This document shows positions 51,768-60,494 of a stretch of 64,000 bases of DNA, piece by piece. The stretch spans positions 1 to 64,000 of the forward strand of contig JBELMB010000006.1 in NCBI GenBank assembly GCA_042088665.1, in the 5' to 3' direction. A program made the position numbers and the translations under genes. The DNA is from JBELMB01 sp042088665. Its GTDB lineage: Bacteria; Pseudomonadota; Alphaproteobacteria; Rhodobacterales; Rhodobacteraceae. Numbering within the stretch: the stretch's first letter is position 1; each line of letters starts with the position of its first letter. The notes under the pieces were generated by a model. The model saw nothing but the letters and a program-made list of their open reading frames with translations, was not told the DNA's origin and did no database searches.

Positions 51768-54278
51768 ATGCGCAACTCTTTCTCCAAACTGCCTCTGACA
51801 GGTGTGAAGGTCGTCGATTTCGGCCAGTATATTGCGGGCCCCGCCGTGGCGATGCTGCTGGGCGATCTGGGCGCGACGGTGGTGCATATCGACCCGCCGG
51901 ATGGCCCGATGTGGGACAGTCCCGCCAACGCCACCTTGATGCGCAACAAGTTGATCGTGAACCTCGATCTGAAATCCGAAGACGGTCTGGAAAAGGCCCG
52001 CGCGCTCTGCGCCGAGGCCGACATCATCGTCGAGAATTTCCGGCCCGGAAAGCTCGCCGCCCTTGGGCTTGATTTCGCGGCCATGCGCGAGAGCCGGCCA
52101 GAGCTGATCACGATTTCCTTGCCCGGCTTCGCCTCGAACGACGAAGAGAAACGCGAGCAGCGCGCCTTTGAGAGCATCATCGCCGCCAGTTCCGGCGTGT
52201 TCACCGACATGGGGCTGAACCGCGTCTTGATGGGGCTGAACCCGTCGTTTTCGCCCCTTCCGCTGGCTTCGGCCTATGCCTCTCAGATCGCGGCCTCGGC
52301 CACCGTGCTCGCGCTGCAATCGCGGCAGATCACCGGCCTTGGCGATCAGATCGAAGTGCCGCTTGCGGCCGCGGTGATGGAGGGGCTGTGCTACAATTCG
52401 ATCAAGGTCGAAGGGATGCCCGAACGCTACCTGACCCAGCGCGAAGTCGAGATCGAGCGCCGCCGCATCGAAGGTCTGCCGATGAACATCAGCTACGAGG
52501 ATCTGCAGGAACTGCTGGACCCGTTTTTCCGCAGCTACATGTGCAAGGACGGGCGCATGTTCTACGTCGTCTGCCCCAGCCACAAGCACCATGCGCGCCG
52601 TTGTCTCGAGGTGCTCGGCATCTATGACGAACTTGTCGAAGAGGGCCTGACCTCTGAGGAGGACACCTACAAGCCCTGGTCAGAATGGGAGCATGAGACA
52701 AGTCTGGGCGTCTACCCGATGCCCAAGGACTGGGCCGACAGGATCGCGGCCCGGATGAAAGAGGTGTTCATGACCCGCACTTCTTTCGAGTGGAAAAAGC
52801 TCTTTGGGCGCGGGCATGTGCCCGGCGCTGCGCAGCGCTGGTTGCAGGAATGGGTGCACGATGATTTCGCCGAAACTGCGGGGCTGATGATCGACGTGCA
52901 CGATCCCGTTTACGGCGACATGACCCAACCCGGCCCGGTGGTCTGGCTGGAGGAGAGCGGCGAAGAGGCGCTGGAACCCGAGCCACGCGCATGGGTCGAA
53001 TTCAACGATGCGTTGAAGGTTCTCAAGAAGATCCGCACGGATATCCCCGAGCCTTCGGACGAGACGGCGCAGGACAGCTGGTTGTCCGGCGTGCGTGTGC
53101 TGGATTTGTGCAATGTGATTGCGGGCCCGCATGCGGCCAGCTACCTCGCGCGCTTTGGCGCCGAAGTGATCAAGCTCGACCCGTCCGAGCCGATGTATGA
53201 CAGCTGGAACACCGTGATCTACGGGCTCTCGCAGATGCGCGGGAAACGGTCCATTCTTGCGGACATCACCTCGCGCCACGGGCGGCAGGTGTTCGAGGAT
53301 CTGGTGAAATCCGTGGACGTGATCGTCTGGAACGCGCCGGACAACCAGATCAAGAAGATGGGACTGGACGCGGACAGCCTGCGCAAGCTCAACCCCGATG
53401 CCTTGTTCTGCAAGCTGGACTGCTTTGGCGGTGTGCGCCGTGGTCCCATGACCGATTACATCGGTTATGACGATCTGGTGCAGGCGACGACGGGTGTCAT
53501 GTTGCGCTTTGGCGGTGCGATGGACCGGCCCGAAGAGCATGCGCATGTGGGGACGATCGACGTGATGTGCGGCTTTGGCGGCGCGTTGAGCGTCGCGGCG
53601 GCGCTTTATCAGAAATACCGGCATGGCCGGATCGGGCGGGGGCGTACGTCGCTGTGTTCCAACAGCGGTCTTTTGCAGGTGCCCTTCGCATATGACTACA
53701 AGGGGCGCGGGCTTTATGATGAGCCCTCGGGGCCGGAAACAAACGGCTATGACGCGCTGTCACGCTTTTACAGCACCGCCTCGGGGCGCCACATCCTGCT
53801 GAGCGCTTACGAATCCGATCTGCCGCGGTTTCGCAACGTCGAAGGGCTGGAGGACCTGCCTGACCTGCCCGAAGAAGACCGCGCGGCCTATCTCGCCACT
53901 GCCTTTCAGGGCCAGCGCGCCGCCGAATGGGTCGAGCGTTTGCGCGCGGCGGATATCGGTGGCGCTGTCTGCGAGTATCTCGATGCGATCCGTGCCGAAA
54001 ACAGCCGTGAGGCAGATGGCCTGCCGGGCACTGAAAACGGCAGCTATTCCTTTTCCGTCTACACCGATCATCCCAGCGGTCATGAAGTCACCCAGCTCGA
54101 CCCCTATGCGGTCCGCGCGGTACGCGGCAAGATCTTGGCCGTTGAGCCGTCGGAGAAATTCGGCACATCGACCCGCGCCATTTTGCAGGAGCTTGGGTAT
54201 GCGGAGAAGGCGATCGAGGCCATGATCAAATCCGGTGGCGTCAATGAATCATGGAGCGACGCGTACCTGCCAAGCTGA
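51768..54278 (+). CDS. dddD: DMSP CoA-transferase/lyase DddD (class III, two CaiB domains)
   Basis: 836 residues made of two consecutive CaiB/BaiF domains (about 8-400 and 436-830), the hallmark length and layout of DddD. Each begins with a similar motif (GVKVVDFGQYIAGPAVA and GVRVLDLCNVIAGPHAA). The catalytic Asp is found only in the second domain, Asp598 in HVGTIDVMCG, corresponding to the reported Asp602; the first domain has no acid at the equivalent site, as in known DddD. It converts DMSP with acetyl-CoA to dimethyl sulfide and 3-hydroxypropionyl-CoA/3-hydroxypropionate. It follows dddA after 39 bases. A carnitine-type CoA transferase is the only real alternative and is usually single-domain. 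Confidence 0.9.
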   Translation: MRNSFSKLPLTGVKVVDFGQYIAGPAVAMLLGDLGATVVHIDPPDGPMWDSPANATLMRNKLIVNLDLKSEDGLEKARALCAEADIIVENFRPGKLAALGLDFAAMRESRPELITISLPGFASNDEEKREQRAFESIIAASSGVFTDMGLNRVLMGLNPSFSPLPLASAYASQIAASATVLALQSRQITGLGDQIEVPLAAAVMEGLCYNSIKVEGMPERYLTQREVEIERRRIEGLPMNISYEDLQELLDPFFRSYMCKDGRMFYVVCPSHKHHARRCLEVLGIYDELVEEGLTSEEDTYKPWSEWEHETSLGVYPMPKDWADRIAARMKEVFMTRTSFEWKKLFGRGHVPGAAQRWLQEWVHDDFAETAGLMIDVHDPVYGDMTQPGPVVWLEESGEEALEPEPRAWVEFNDALKVLKKIRTDIPEPSDETAQDSWLSGVRVLDLCNVIAGPHAASYLARFGAEVIKLDPSEPMYDSWNTVIYGLSQMRGKRSILADITSRHGRQVFEDLVKSVDVIVWNAPDNQIKKMGLDADSLRKLNPDALFCKLDCFGGVRRGPMTDYIGYDDLVQATTGVMLRFGGAMDRPEEHAHVGTIDVMCGFGGALSVAAALYQKYRHGRIGRGRTSLCSNSGLLQVPFAYDYKGRGLYDEPSGPETNGYDALSRFYSTASGRHILLSAYESDLPRFRNVEGLEDLPDLPEEDRAAYLATAFQGQRAAEWVERLRAADIGGAVCEYLDAIRAENSREADGLPGTENGSYSFSVYTDHPSGHEVTQLDPYAVRAVRGKILAVEPSEKFGTSTRAILQELGYAEKAIEAMIKSGGVNESWSDAYLPS

Positions 54279-54292
54279 TCGGCTCGTGGATC

Positions 54293-54374
54293 GGGCTGGT
54301 TCTCGGGACTGGTTTTCGGGCCAGTCGCATGGGGCCAGTCGCATGGGGCCAGTCGCACGGGGCCATAAAACATG
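54293..54374 (+). repeat. 14-bp tandem repeat behind dddD
   Basis: Three near-identical units GGGCCAGTCGCATG (54318-54331), GGGCCAGTCGCATG (54332-54345) and GGGCCAGTCGCACG (54346-54359) are preceded by degenerate units starting GGGCTGG (54293) and GGGACTGG (54305) and followed by GGGCCATAAAACATG. The array starts 15 bases after the dddD stop and ends before the LysR stop. Confidence 0.92.
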
Positions 54375-54414
54375 GCGATCGCACATGCCATGGGAGCTGC
54401 GCTGGCAAACATGG

Positions 54415-55308
54415 TCAGGATTGGGTGGCAAACAGCCCTCGATCCTGACGCACGGTTTCAATCAGGAACCGCGTGGTCGCAGCGATATGCGGGATCGCAT
54501 CCATGGCTTCATGCCAGACGACCCAATAGCTGCGATGGGCCTTGGTCTGTGGAAACAGCGACACCAGATCAGGATCGTTGCGCACCACAAAGTCATGCAG
54601 AACGCCCACACCGCCACCGGCACGGACAGCCGCGACCTGCGCAAGGGCGCTGGATATCTCCAATTGTGATGTCCAGCCGGGCCAAAAGCTTTTGTTGAAC
54701 TCCAGCTCGGGTGTGTAGATCAGATCGTCCACATACCCCACCAGATCATGATGGCCCAAGTCTGACAGGGACTGCGGGGTCCCGCGGGCGTCCAGATAGG
54801 ATCGGGCTGCATAGAGACCCAGAGAATAATCCGTCAGTTTCGTCGCTTTCAAACGGCCCTTGTCCGGTCGGCCAATGACAATGGCAATGTCCGCCTCGCG
54901 TTGGGACAGGGAAAAGGCGCGCGGGGCCGGGACCAGCTGAACGTTCAGCTCAGGGTACAGGCGGCGCAATCGCGGCAGGTGCGCCGCCAGATAGTCGACG
55001 CCGAACCCATCCGGCGCTCCGATGCGCACGGTGCCGTGCACTTTGCCCGCCGCACCCGGTGTCGGTGCGCTGCGGAGCTTCAGCATCGCTTCTTCGGCGG
55101 CCAAGGCGTTGGGCATGAAAGCAAACCCTGCTTCTGTCAGGCTGCATCCCACGGTGCGCCGGTCAAACAGCTTTTCGCCCACGGCCTCTTCGAATTGGGT
55201 CAGCCGCCGGTTGACCCGCGCCTGAGAGGTGCCAAGCCGTTGTGCGGCCCGCAGGATTTGTCCTTCGCGCGCCACGGCAAGGAAAATACGCAGGTCATCC
55301 CAATTCAT
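54415..55308 (-). CDS. LysR-family regulator, divergent from dddC/mmsA
   Basis: 297 residues starting MNWDDLRIFLAVAREG, the standard LysR opening; an extra Met precedes it and the open frame extends to 55392. Helix-turn-helix ILRAAQRLGTSQARVNRRLTQ about 18-38. It points toward dddD and diverges from the aldehyde dehydrogenase at 55404. A long perfect inverted repeat (TCCAAAAAT ... ATTTTTGGA) lies between them. It probably controls the aldehyde dehydrogenase and itself. Confidence 0.88.
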   Translation of the reverse strand: MNWDDLRIFLAVAREGQILRAAQRLGTSQARVNRRLTQFEEAVGEKLFDRRTVGCSLTEAGFAFMPNALAAEEAMLKLRSAPTPGAAGKVHGTVRIGAPDGFGVDYLAAHLPRLRRLYPELNVQLVPAPRAFSLSQREADIAIVIGRPDKGRLKATKLTDYSLGLYAARSYLDARGTPQSLSDLGHHDLVGYVDDLIYTPELEFNKSFWPGWTSQLEISSALAQVAAVRAGGGVGVLHDFVVRNDPDLVSLFPQTKAHRSYWVVWHEAMDAIPHIAATTRFLIETVRQDRGLFATQS

Positions 55309-55315
55309 CATTGCA

Positions 55316-55360
55316 TCCAAAAATGGAGAGCGGATCCTCACTATTGTGCATATTTTTGGA
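55316..55360. promoter_or_regulatory. Inverted repeat between LysR and dddC/mmsA
   Basis: TCCAAAAAT (55316-55324) and ATTTTTGGA (55352-55360) are perfect inverted 9-mers separated by 27 bases. The left arm starts 8 bases before the LysR start codon and the right arm ends 43 bases before the aldehyde dehydrogenase start. Likely two half-sites for the LysR tetramer. Confidence 0.7.
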
Positions 55361-55403
55361 GGAAGCAAGCCTCTAGGCAGGGGCCAGATCAAAGGAGGAC
55401 AGC

Positions 55404-56906
55404 ATGTCAGAACTTACGCATTACATCGGCGGCGCCCATGTTCAGGGCACATCCGGCCGCGCCCAGCCTGTGTTCAACCCGGCGATCGGCGCCTCTGAGC
55501 GCACCGTGCCATTGGCCTCGACACAGGAGGTCAATGCAGCCATTGCCGCCGCCAAGGCCGCGTTCCCCGCATGGTCAAAGACACCCGCGCTGCGCCGCGC
55601 GCGGATCCTCGACAAGTTCAAGAACATCCTCTGGGAGCGCGCCGACGCACTGGCCGAAATCCTCGCCTCTGAACATGGCAAGACCCATGAGGATGCGGTG
55701 GGCGAAGTGACCCGCGGTCTGGAAGTCGTGGAATTCGCCATTGGCGCGCCCTCCTTCATGAAGGGGGAGTTTTCCGAGAACGTCGGCTCTGTCGTGGACA
55801 GCCACAACATCCGTCAGGCGCTTGGTGTTTGTGCCGGAATCACGCCGTTCAACTTCCCCGCCATGGTGCCCATGTGGATGTTCCCCGTCGCATTGGCGAC
55901 CGGCAATACCTTTGTGCTGAAGCCGTCAGAGCGCGTGCCTTCTGCCGCGCTGAAACTGGCCGAATGGCTGACCGAAGCGGGGCTGCCAGCGGGTGTCTTC
56001 AACGTCGTGAACGGCGACAAGGAAGCGGTGGATGCGCTTCTCTACAGCCCCGATGTGAAGGCCGTCAGCTTTGTCGGTTCGACCCCGATTGCAAGGTACA
56101 TCCACCAGACCGGCACGTCCAATGGCAAGCGCGTTCAGGCACTTGGCGGTGCAAAGAACCACGCCATCATCATGCCCGACGCGGATCTGGAGATGACCGC
56201 AAACGCGCTGATGGGCGCGGCCTATGGGTCCGCTGGCGAACGTTGCATGGCGATTTCGGTTGCGGTGCCTGTGACCGATGCGGTGGCTGATGCGCTGATC
56301 GACATCATGGTGCCCAAGATCAACGCGCTGAAAATCGGCCCGACCACCGACAAGACCTCTGAGATGGGGCCTCTTGTGACCGAACAGCATCTGGCGAAGG
56401 TGCGCGGCTATATCGATACGGGCGAAGCAGAGGGGGCAAGGGTCGTCGTGGACGGGCGTGGCTTCACCCAAGGGATGCAGGGCTATGAGGATGGCTACTA
56501 CCTCGGCGGCACCCTGCTGGACAATGTGACCCCTGACATGACCGTCTGGAAAGAAGAGATCTTTGGTCCGGTTCTGTCGGTGGTGCGCAAGAACTCTTAC
56601 CAAGACGCCCTCGATCTGGTGCACAGCCACGACTACGCCAACGGCACGGCGATCTTTACCCGCGACGGCGATACGGCGCGCAGCTTTAGCCAGGATGTTG
56701 AGGTCGGCATGATCGGGATCAACGTACCGATCCCGGTCCCGATGGCCTATCATTCGTTCGGCGGTTGGAAGTCGTCGATCTTTGGTGAACACCACATGCA
56801 CGGCATGGAAGGCGTGCGGTTCTACACCCGGGTCAAGACCACGACGACCCGTTGGCCCACAGGTCAGCGCACCGACCCGGAGTTTACCATGCCAACGCTG
56901 GGTTAA
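55404..56906 (+). CDS. dddC: CoA-acylating (methyl)malonate-semialdehyde dehydrogenase, DddC/MmsA
   Basis: 500 residues, ALDH superfamily. Catalytic Cys281 lies in GSAGERCMAISVAV. The general-base Glu of hydrolytic ALDHs is replaced: the block reads ALGGAKNH, as in CoA-dependent MmsA/IolA enzymes. AGGAGG lies 7 bases before the ATG. It converts malonate semialdehyde to acetyl-CoA (DddC role) or methylmalonate semialdehyde to propionyl-CoA (MmsA role in valine breakdown). The position behind dddA-dddD favours DddC; an MmsB-like dehydrogenase at 62582 keeps the valine role possible. Confidence 0.88.
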   Translation: MSELTHYIGGAHVQGTSGRAQPVFNPAIGASERTVPLASTQEVNAAIAAAKAAFPAWSKTPALRRARILDKFKNILWERADALAEILASEHGKTHEDAVGEVTRGLEVVEFAIGAPSFMKGEFSENVGSVVDSHNIRQALGVCAGITPFNFPAMVPMWMFPVALATGNTFVLKPSERVPSAALKLAEWLTEAGLPAGVFNVVNGDKEAVDALLYSPDVKAVSFVGSTPIARYIHQTGTSNGKRVQALGGAKNHAIIMPDADLEMTANALMGAAYGSAGERCMAISVAVPVTDAVADALIDIMVPKINALKIGPTTDKTSEMGPLVTEQHLAKVRGYIDTGEAEGARVVVDGRGFTQGMQGYEDGYYLGGTLLDNVTPDMTVWKEEIFGPVLSVVRKNSYQDALDLVHSHDYANGTAIFTRDGDTARSFSQDVEVGMIGINVPIPVPMAYHSFGGWKSSIFGEHHMHGMEGVRFYTRVKTTTTRWPTGQRTDPEFTMPTLG

Positions 56907-56938
56907 GTGCTGCGGATCGTTCCTTTGAGTTTGTCCGG

Positions 56939-57020
56939 TCTGAGGGTCAGAAAACAGAGAGGCCAGACACCAGAGAGGCCAGAAATCGTGGAGGGCCCAG
57001 ACATCGCTTAGGGCCTGACC
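56939..57020 (+). repeat. 16-18-bp degenerate tandem repeat behind dddC
   Basis: Two clear units CAGAGAGGCCAGACAC (56955-56970) and CAGAGAGGCCAGAAAT (56971-56986) are flanked by looser copies: GAGGGTCAGAAAA before, and GGAGGGCCCAGACAT and TTAGGGCCTGACC after. The array begins 33 bases after the stop codon. The core GGCCAGA resembles the repeat behind dddD. Confidence 0.75.
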
Positions 57021-57284
57021 TTCTCTCCGAAAACTCCCGCGCTTTGATGCAGAGTGTGCTCAACCTGTCGATGGAGCAAACGAACGCGAAAAAGCCGTTT
57101 CCCAGAGGCGAGCCGGGCGATGCAGGGCGCGGGGTTTTGACCGTCAGGTCGCCGAACGCCAAGTCCGGATCGCCAGCAGGAACGGCCACACCGCGCTTGG
57201 TGCCCTGATCACGGAGGCCAAGGGACAAGTCTGTCCGCGGAAAGGGTCACCTCGCCCATCACCGGATGTGTGCGGCAGAGCCGG

Positions 57285-58589
57285 TTACTTGCCGGCTTCT
57301 GGCATGCGTCTTTCCAATATCCAGGCCGCGAGCCGTTTCAGTCCTATTCCAGTGCGAAATTCGAACTCCTCGAAATGGAAGTTTCGCGGTGTGACGCCGT
57401 GTCGTCGCAGTCCCGTTTGCAAGGCCTCTCGCAGCGGGACCGGTCCACAAAAGGAGACTTTTGATTGCTGGAGTCTTTCTCCGACCAGATCGGCAATACC
57501 GTCCGCCGACAGCCGCATGTTTTCGTCCGAGGCAATCACGTGCAGGCGGAGATTGGGTTTCGCAGTCGCCATGGTTTCAAGCTCGGCGATGTGAGGGGCG
57601 GATTGCCGCGACTTCACGCAAAAAAACAGATCGACAGAAGCACCTTCTGGATCAAGCGCATGAACCCAAGTCAGAAAGGGTGTGATTCCGATGCCGCCCG
57701 CAATCCAGACTTCTGATGTTTTGCCGGTGCGACGGAACCTGCCGAATGGTCCCTGAACATGAACGGATTGACCGACTTCCGCCAGTTGTCCAAGGCGCGA
57801 TGTGAAATCCCCTAGCGCTTTCACGGTCACGCGCAGTGCGCGATCCTCGCCGATCCTCGAGAAACTGAAAGGATGCGGCTCTGTCAAGCCGGGTTGCGTG
57901 AACCTTATCACGCCAAACTGGCCGGGGGCTGGTTTCAGACCTTTGCCCTTTGGCGCCATGGTGATGGCAAGGGCCCCGCCCGTTTTCTCGATATTGGTGA
58001 CGACGTAGCCATGCGAGGGGCGCATGTTTTCGGGCAGCAACGTCCAAAGATACGCCGCCAATCCGGCAACGCAAAAAACGCCGGTATAGAGTCCGGCCAG
58101 ATCGGTCATGGCAAAAGGTTTCATGATGAATATAAAATGAAATGACCCGGCCGCGAACAAGGCGCCCATGGCCTTATGCGTCCATTTCCAGAGATGGTAG
58201 GGAATGAACGTCGAGATCGAGACCACGACGAGGATCAAAAGACCGTACAAGCTTATTTCGCCCAAGGTTTCGGCCAATTCGGTCAAAACGGTTTCGGGAC
58301 CCAACCCTTGCATTTCGGCATCTATGGTATCATGCAGCAAGATCGCTGCCATGGCCGCTATCCCAAGCCATTTGTGCAGGACGTAGATACGATCGAGGCC
58401 ACCAAATATGGCCTCCATTCCCGGGAGGCGGGTGGACAGGATTTGGCCCCACGCCATCAGGATGAGCGCCGCAAGACCGAGGTATTGTGAGAAAAGCGCG
58501 ATCTGGTCGGTGACATTCGGAACCGACATGAGCTGAAATGCCGGAAAGAGTGTTGTGGCGACGATCAAAATCAGTGCTGCGGGGTTCAT
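57285..58589 (-). CDS. Ferric-reductase-like transmembrane flavohaem protein
   Basis: 434 residues. The N-terminal half has about six membrane helices with paired His residues for haem (LHKWLGIAAMAAILLHD near 73 and HLWKWTH...SFHF near 132-154). The C-terminal half is a ferredoxin-reductase domain: FAD motif HPFSFSR near 240, NAD(P) motif AGGIGITPFLTW near 297, and a C-terminal CGPVPLREAL block. It would move electrons from NAD(P)H across the membrane, as in ferric reductases/NOX. Unusually close to, but not clearly part of, the DMSP genes. The natural acceptor (iron, oxygen or copper) is unknown. Confidence 0.87.
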   Translation of the reverse strand: MNPAALILIVATTLFPAFQLMSVPNVTDQIALFSQYLGLAALILMAWGQILSTRLPGMEAIFGGLDRIYVLHKWLGIAAMAAILLHDTIDAEMQGLGPETVLTELAETLGEISLYGLLILVVVSISTFIPYHLWKWTHKAMGALFAAGSFHFIFIMKPFAMTDLAGLYTGVFCVAGLAAYLWTLLPENMRPSHGYVVTNIEKTGGALAITMAPKGKGLKPAPGQFGVIRFTQPGLTEPHPFSFSRIGEDRALRVTVKALGDFTSRLGQLAEVGQSVHVQGPFGRFRRTGKTSEVWIAGGIGITPFLTWVHALDPEGASVDLFFCVKSRQSAPHIAELETMATAKPNLRLHVIASDENMRLSADGIADLVGERLQQSKVSFCGPVPLREALQTGLRRHGVTPRNFHFEEFEFRTGIGLKRLAAWILERRMPEAGK

Positions 58590-58879
58590 CTCAAATCCTT
58601 CGTCTCAATCTCGCCTTGCGATGTTTACCGGGGCCTCTGTCGCCAGATCGCCGAGACGCAAGCGTCGAGGATGTATCAGGTGCCGCGCAAAGGGTGAAGC
58701 AGATTTGGAGTAGAGCCTGTCCTGACGGGGTTCACGCAAGCGCCCGCGCCTTCGTGGGCTCCGTCAGAGCACCGAGGAGATCCAAGGTCCGCCTTGCCAA
58801 AACGAGGACGGGTCATTTCAGGGGCGTCTGTCCGGTCCTGAAAACATGATTGATCTGTTGAGGTGCCCTTGAAGTTGCC

Positions 58880-59215
58880 CGGGCTTTGCCTCGGGACGAT
58901 GCAGGTGAACCAAGGCGCAAACGACTGGGCCAACGCGCCATACGGGCAGATGCGCAGGCAAGCGTCCTATCAGATCTGTGCCAGAGGTTGTGCCTGTCAG
59001 GTCGCAAGCACCAAAGATCCGCTGGAGCGACTGAACCACGGCGTCGCGGCGCACCATATAGGTTTTGCGCAACCGTCTGAGATGTTTCGCATATCCCCCG
59101 CTTTCGAGAAAGTCGCACAGCACCGCCTGATCCAACCACGGCGCCCCTTGGGACTGGCAGGGGGAGGCGCGATCCGCCGGTGCGCCGCCTGCCCATGTGG
59201 GGCAGACGGCGCCGC
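58880..59215 (-). pseudogene. MocR-family (GntR-aminotransferase fusion) C-terminal remnant
   Basis: The minus strand encodes SGGAVCPTWAGGAPADRASP, then APWLDQAVLCDFLESGGYAK followed by HLRRLRKTYMVRRDAVVQSL and CDLTGTTSGTDL. That is the end of the aminotransferase-like domain of MocR/PdxR regulators, where the text normally reads YARHLRRMR...RRDAL. The DNA-binding half and the core are missing, and the frame is lost after TDL. No active product is expected. Confidence 0.72.
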
Positions 59216-59228
59216 CAGATACCGCGTG

Positions 59229-60158
59229 TTACCCAAAATCGGCAAACTCCGACACAAACGACAGGGTGTCGCTTTCGACCATGAGTTCCAGCATGTCGGT
59301 TTTCGCATCCATCGGAGCAGCGTCCATTTTGACAAAGGCGGCAACGGCCAGATCGGCCATGACGTCAGAGGCGTCGTTGTTTTCGGGCGCGATGTCAGAG
59401 GTTTTGACAAAGTCGAACCCATCTTCGGATGCGCCAGAAAACGCGTCTTCCGGCGCGGGCGCGCTGAGGAGAATTGTGCCGTCGTCATCGTCGTCGCGCG
59501 GATCGTATTCCGGGTCCTCGCGCTCGTCTTCCTCTTGCTTGGGCTCTGGTTTCTTCGTTTCCTCGGCGGGCTTGTTCTTGGCGTCGACTTCGGCCTTCTT
59601 TTTCGCGATCTCCTCCAGGCGCTTTTCCTGGCGCTCGATGCGGTCTTTCAGGTCCTTGTCAAAACCGTAGCCCTTGAACGTCTCCTTGAGGGCCTCGGCC
59701 TCTTCCTTCGACAGCGTCCCGTCTTCGCTGAGGCGCCGCAGTTCGTCGCCAAAATTGTCCTTGGCCGCGTCGGTCAGCTTTGTGCGGTCGCCAACGTCAT
59801 CGTCGCGCACAATCGCAAAACCTTCGGCGATTTCAGCGCCAAACGGTGTCATGCTGCGCGCGTTGTAGTCGTGAAGCGTCAGATTGATCAGTTGGTCGAC
59901 CTCGACAACCTTGTCGGTTTTCACGAAAACGGTCACATATGTGGTGCTGATCCCGGCGTCGAAATCGATCCGTTTCTGGAACACGTTGTTGCCGGCAAAA
60001 CGCACTTCTTCGTCACCGGCGCTGGAGTGGATCTTTGCACCAAAGCTCTGGTCGCCGGTGCTGTCCGCGCGGGTGACCTTGAACGTGATCTTCGTGGTTC
60101 CCGTATTTCCCTCAAGGGTTTCTGTCTTGGTGGCTTCGATGGTGAAGGGGCTGGTCAT
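59229..60158 (-). CDS. Calx-beta-like acidic protein of unknown function
   Basis: 309 residues. Residues about 5-115 read as one Calx-beta-type beta-sandwich (FKVTRADSTGDQSF, then VTVFVKTDKVVEVDQLINLTL, with acidic calcium-ligand positions). A helical, charged segment of about 100 residues follows (LSKEEAEALKETFKGYGFD to KKKAEVDAKNKP), then an extremely acidic stretch (DEREDPEYDPRDDDDD) and a C-terminal tail ending SFVSEFADFG. There is no N-terminal signal peptide; the acidic, hydrophobic-ended tail would suit type I secretion, but no RTX repeats are present. Neighbours give no clear function. Confidence 0.7.
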   Translation of the reverse strand: MTSPFTIEATKTETLEGNTGTTKITFKVTRADSTGDQSFGAKIHSSAGDEEVRFAGNNVFQKRIDFDAGISTTYVTVFVKTDKVVEVDQLINLTLHDYNARSMTPFGAEIAEGFAIVRDDDVGDRTKLTDAAKDNFGDELRRLSEDGTLSKEEAEALKETFKGYGFDKDLKDRIERQEKRLEEIAKKKAEVDAKNKPAEETKKPEPKQEEDEREDPEYDPRDDDDDGTILLSAPAPEDAFSGASEDGFDFVKTSDIAPENNDASDVMADLAVAAFVKMDAAPMDAKTDMLELMVESDTLSFVSEFADFG

Positions 60159-60494
60159 TTTGGTCGTCTCCTGTGACTTGTGTGTCCCGGACCGGCGCTT
60201 TGCTGGCTGGCCTCGGTTTTCCGTGTTGGATGCCTAAGTCACGGGCGGGGTCGCCCAAGAGTTTCACCCCTTGCGCCATTTTTTTTGAAATACGCTGTCC
60301 GAATGCAGATGGTTTTGAAAATAAGTGAACATTTAAAGGTGTTTGCGGGGTTGCAGCCGGAGAGATTTTCGTCAGAAAAAATGTGAAAGACATGCGATGC
60401 CCGTCAAATCCGTCTGTCCGGACGGTTGTTCAATGCGTCGGGTCGAGGTGTCTACAGCTGGCGAGGCGGCAGATCCGTGCCGCGCTTCATCCGC
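60159..60494. other. Intergenic region upstream of the Calx-beta-like gene
   Basis: About 335 bases without a gene. A+T-rich text at 60295-60340 is a likely promoter area for the leftward gene at 60158. No terminator with a T run was seen behind the anti-sigma gene. Confidence 0.5.

Noticed and set aside
55311..55330. TCCAAAAATGGA as a third copy of the 13-bp island operator
   Set aside because: It resembles ATCCAAAATGGAC but has an extra A in the centre and is better explained as one arm of the LysR inverted repeat at 55316-55360.
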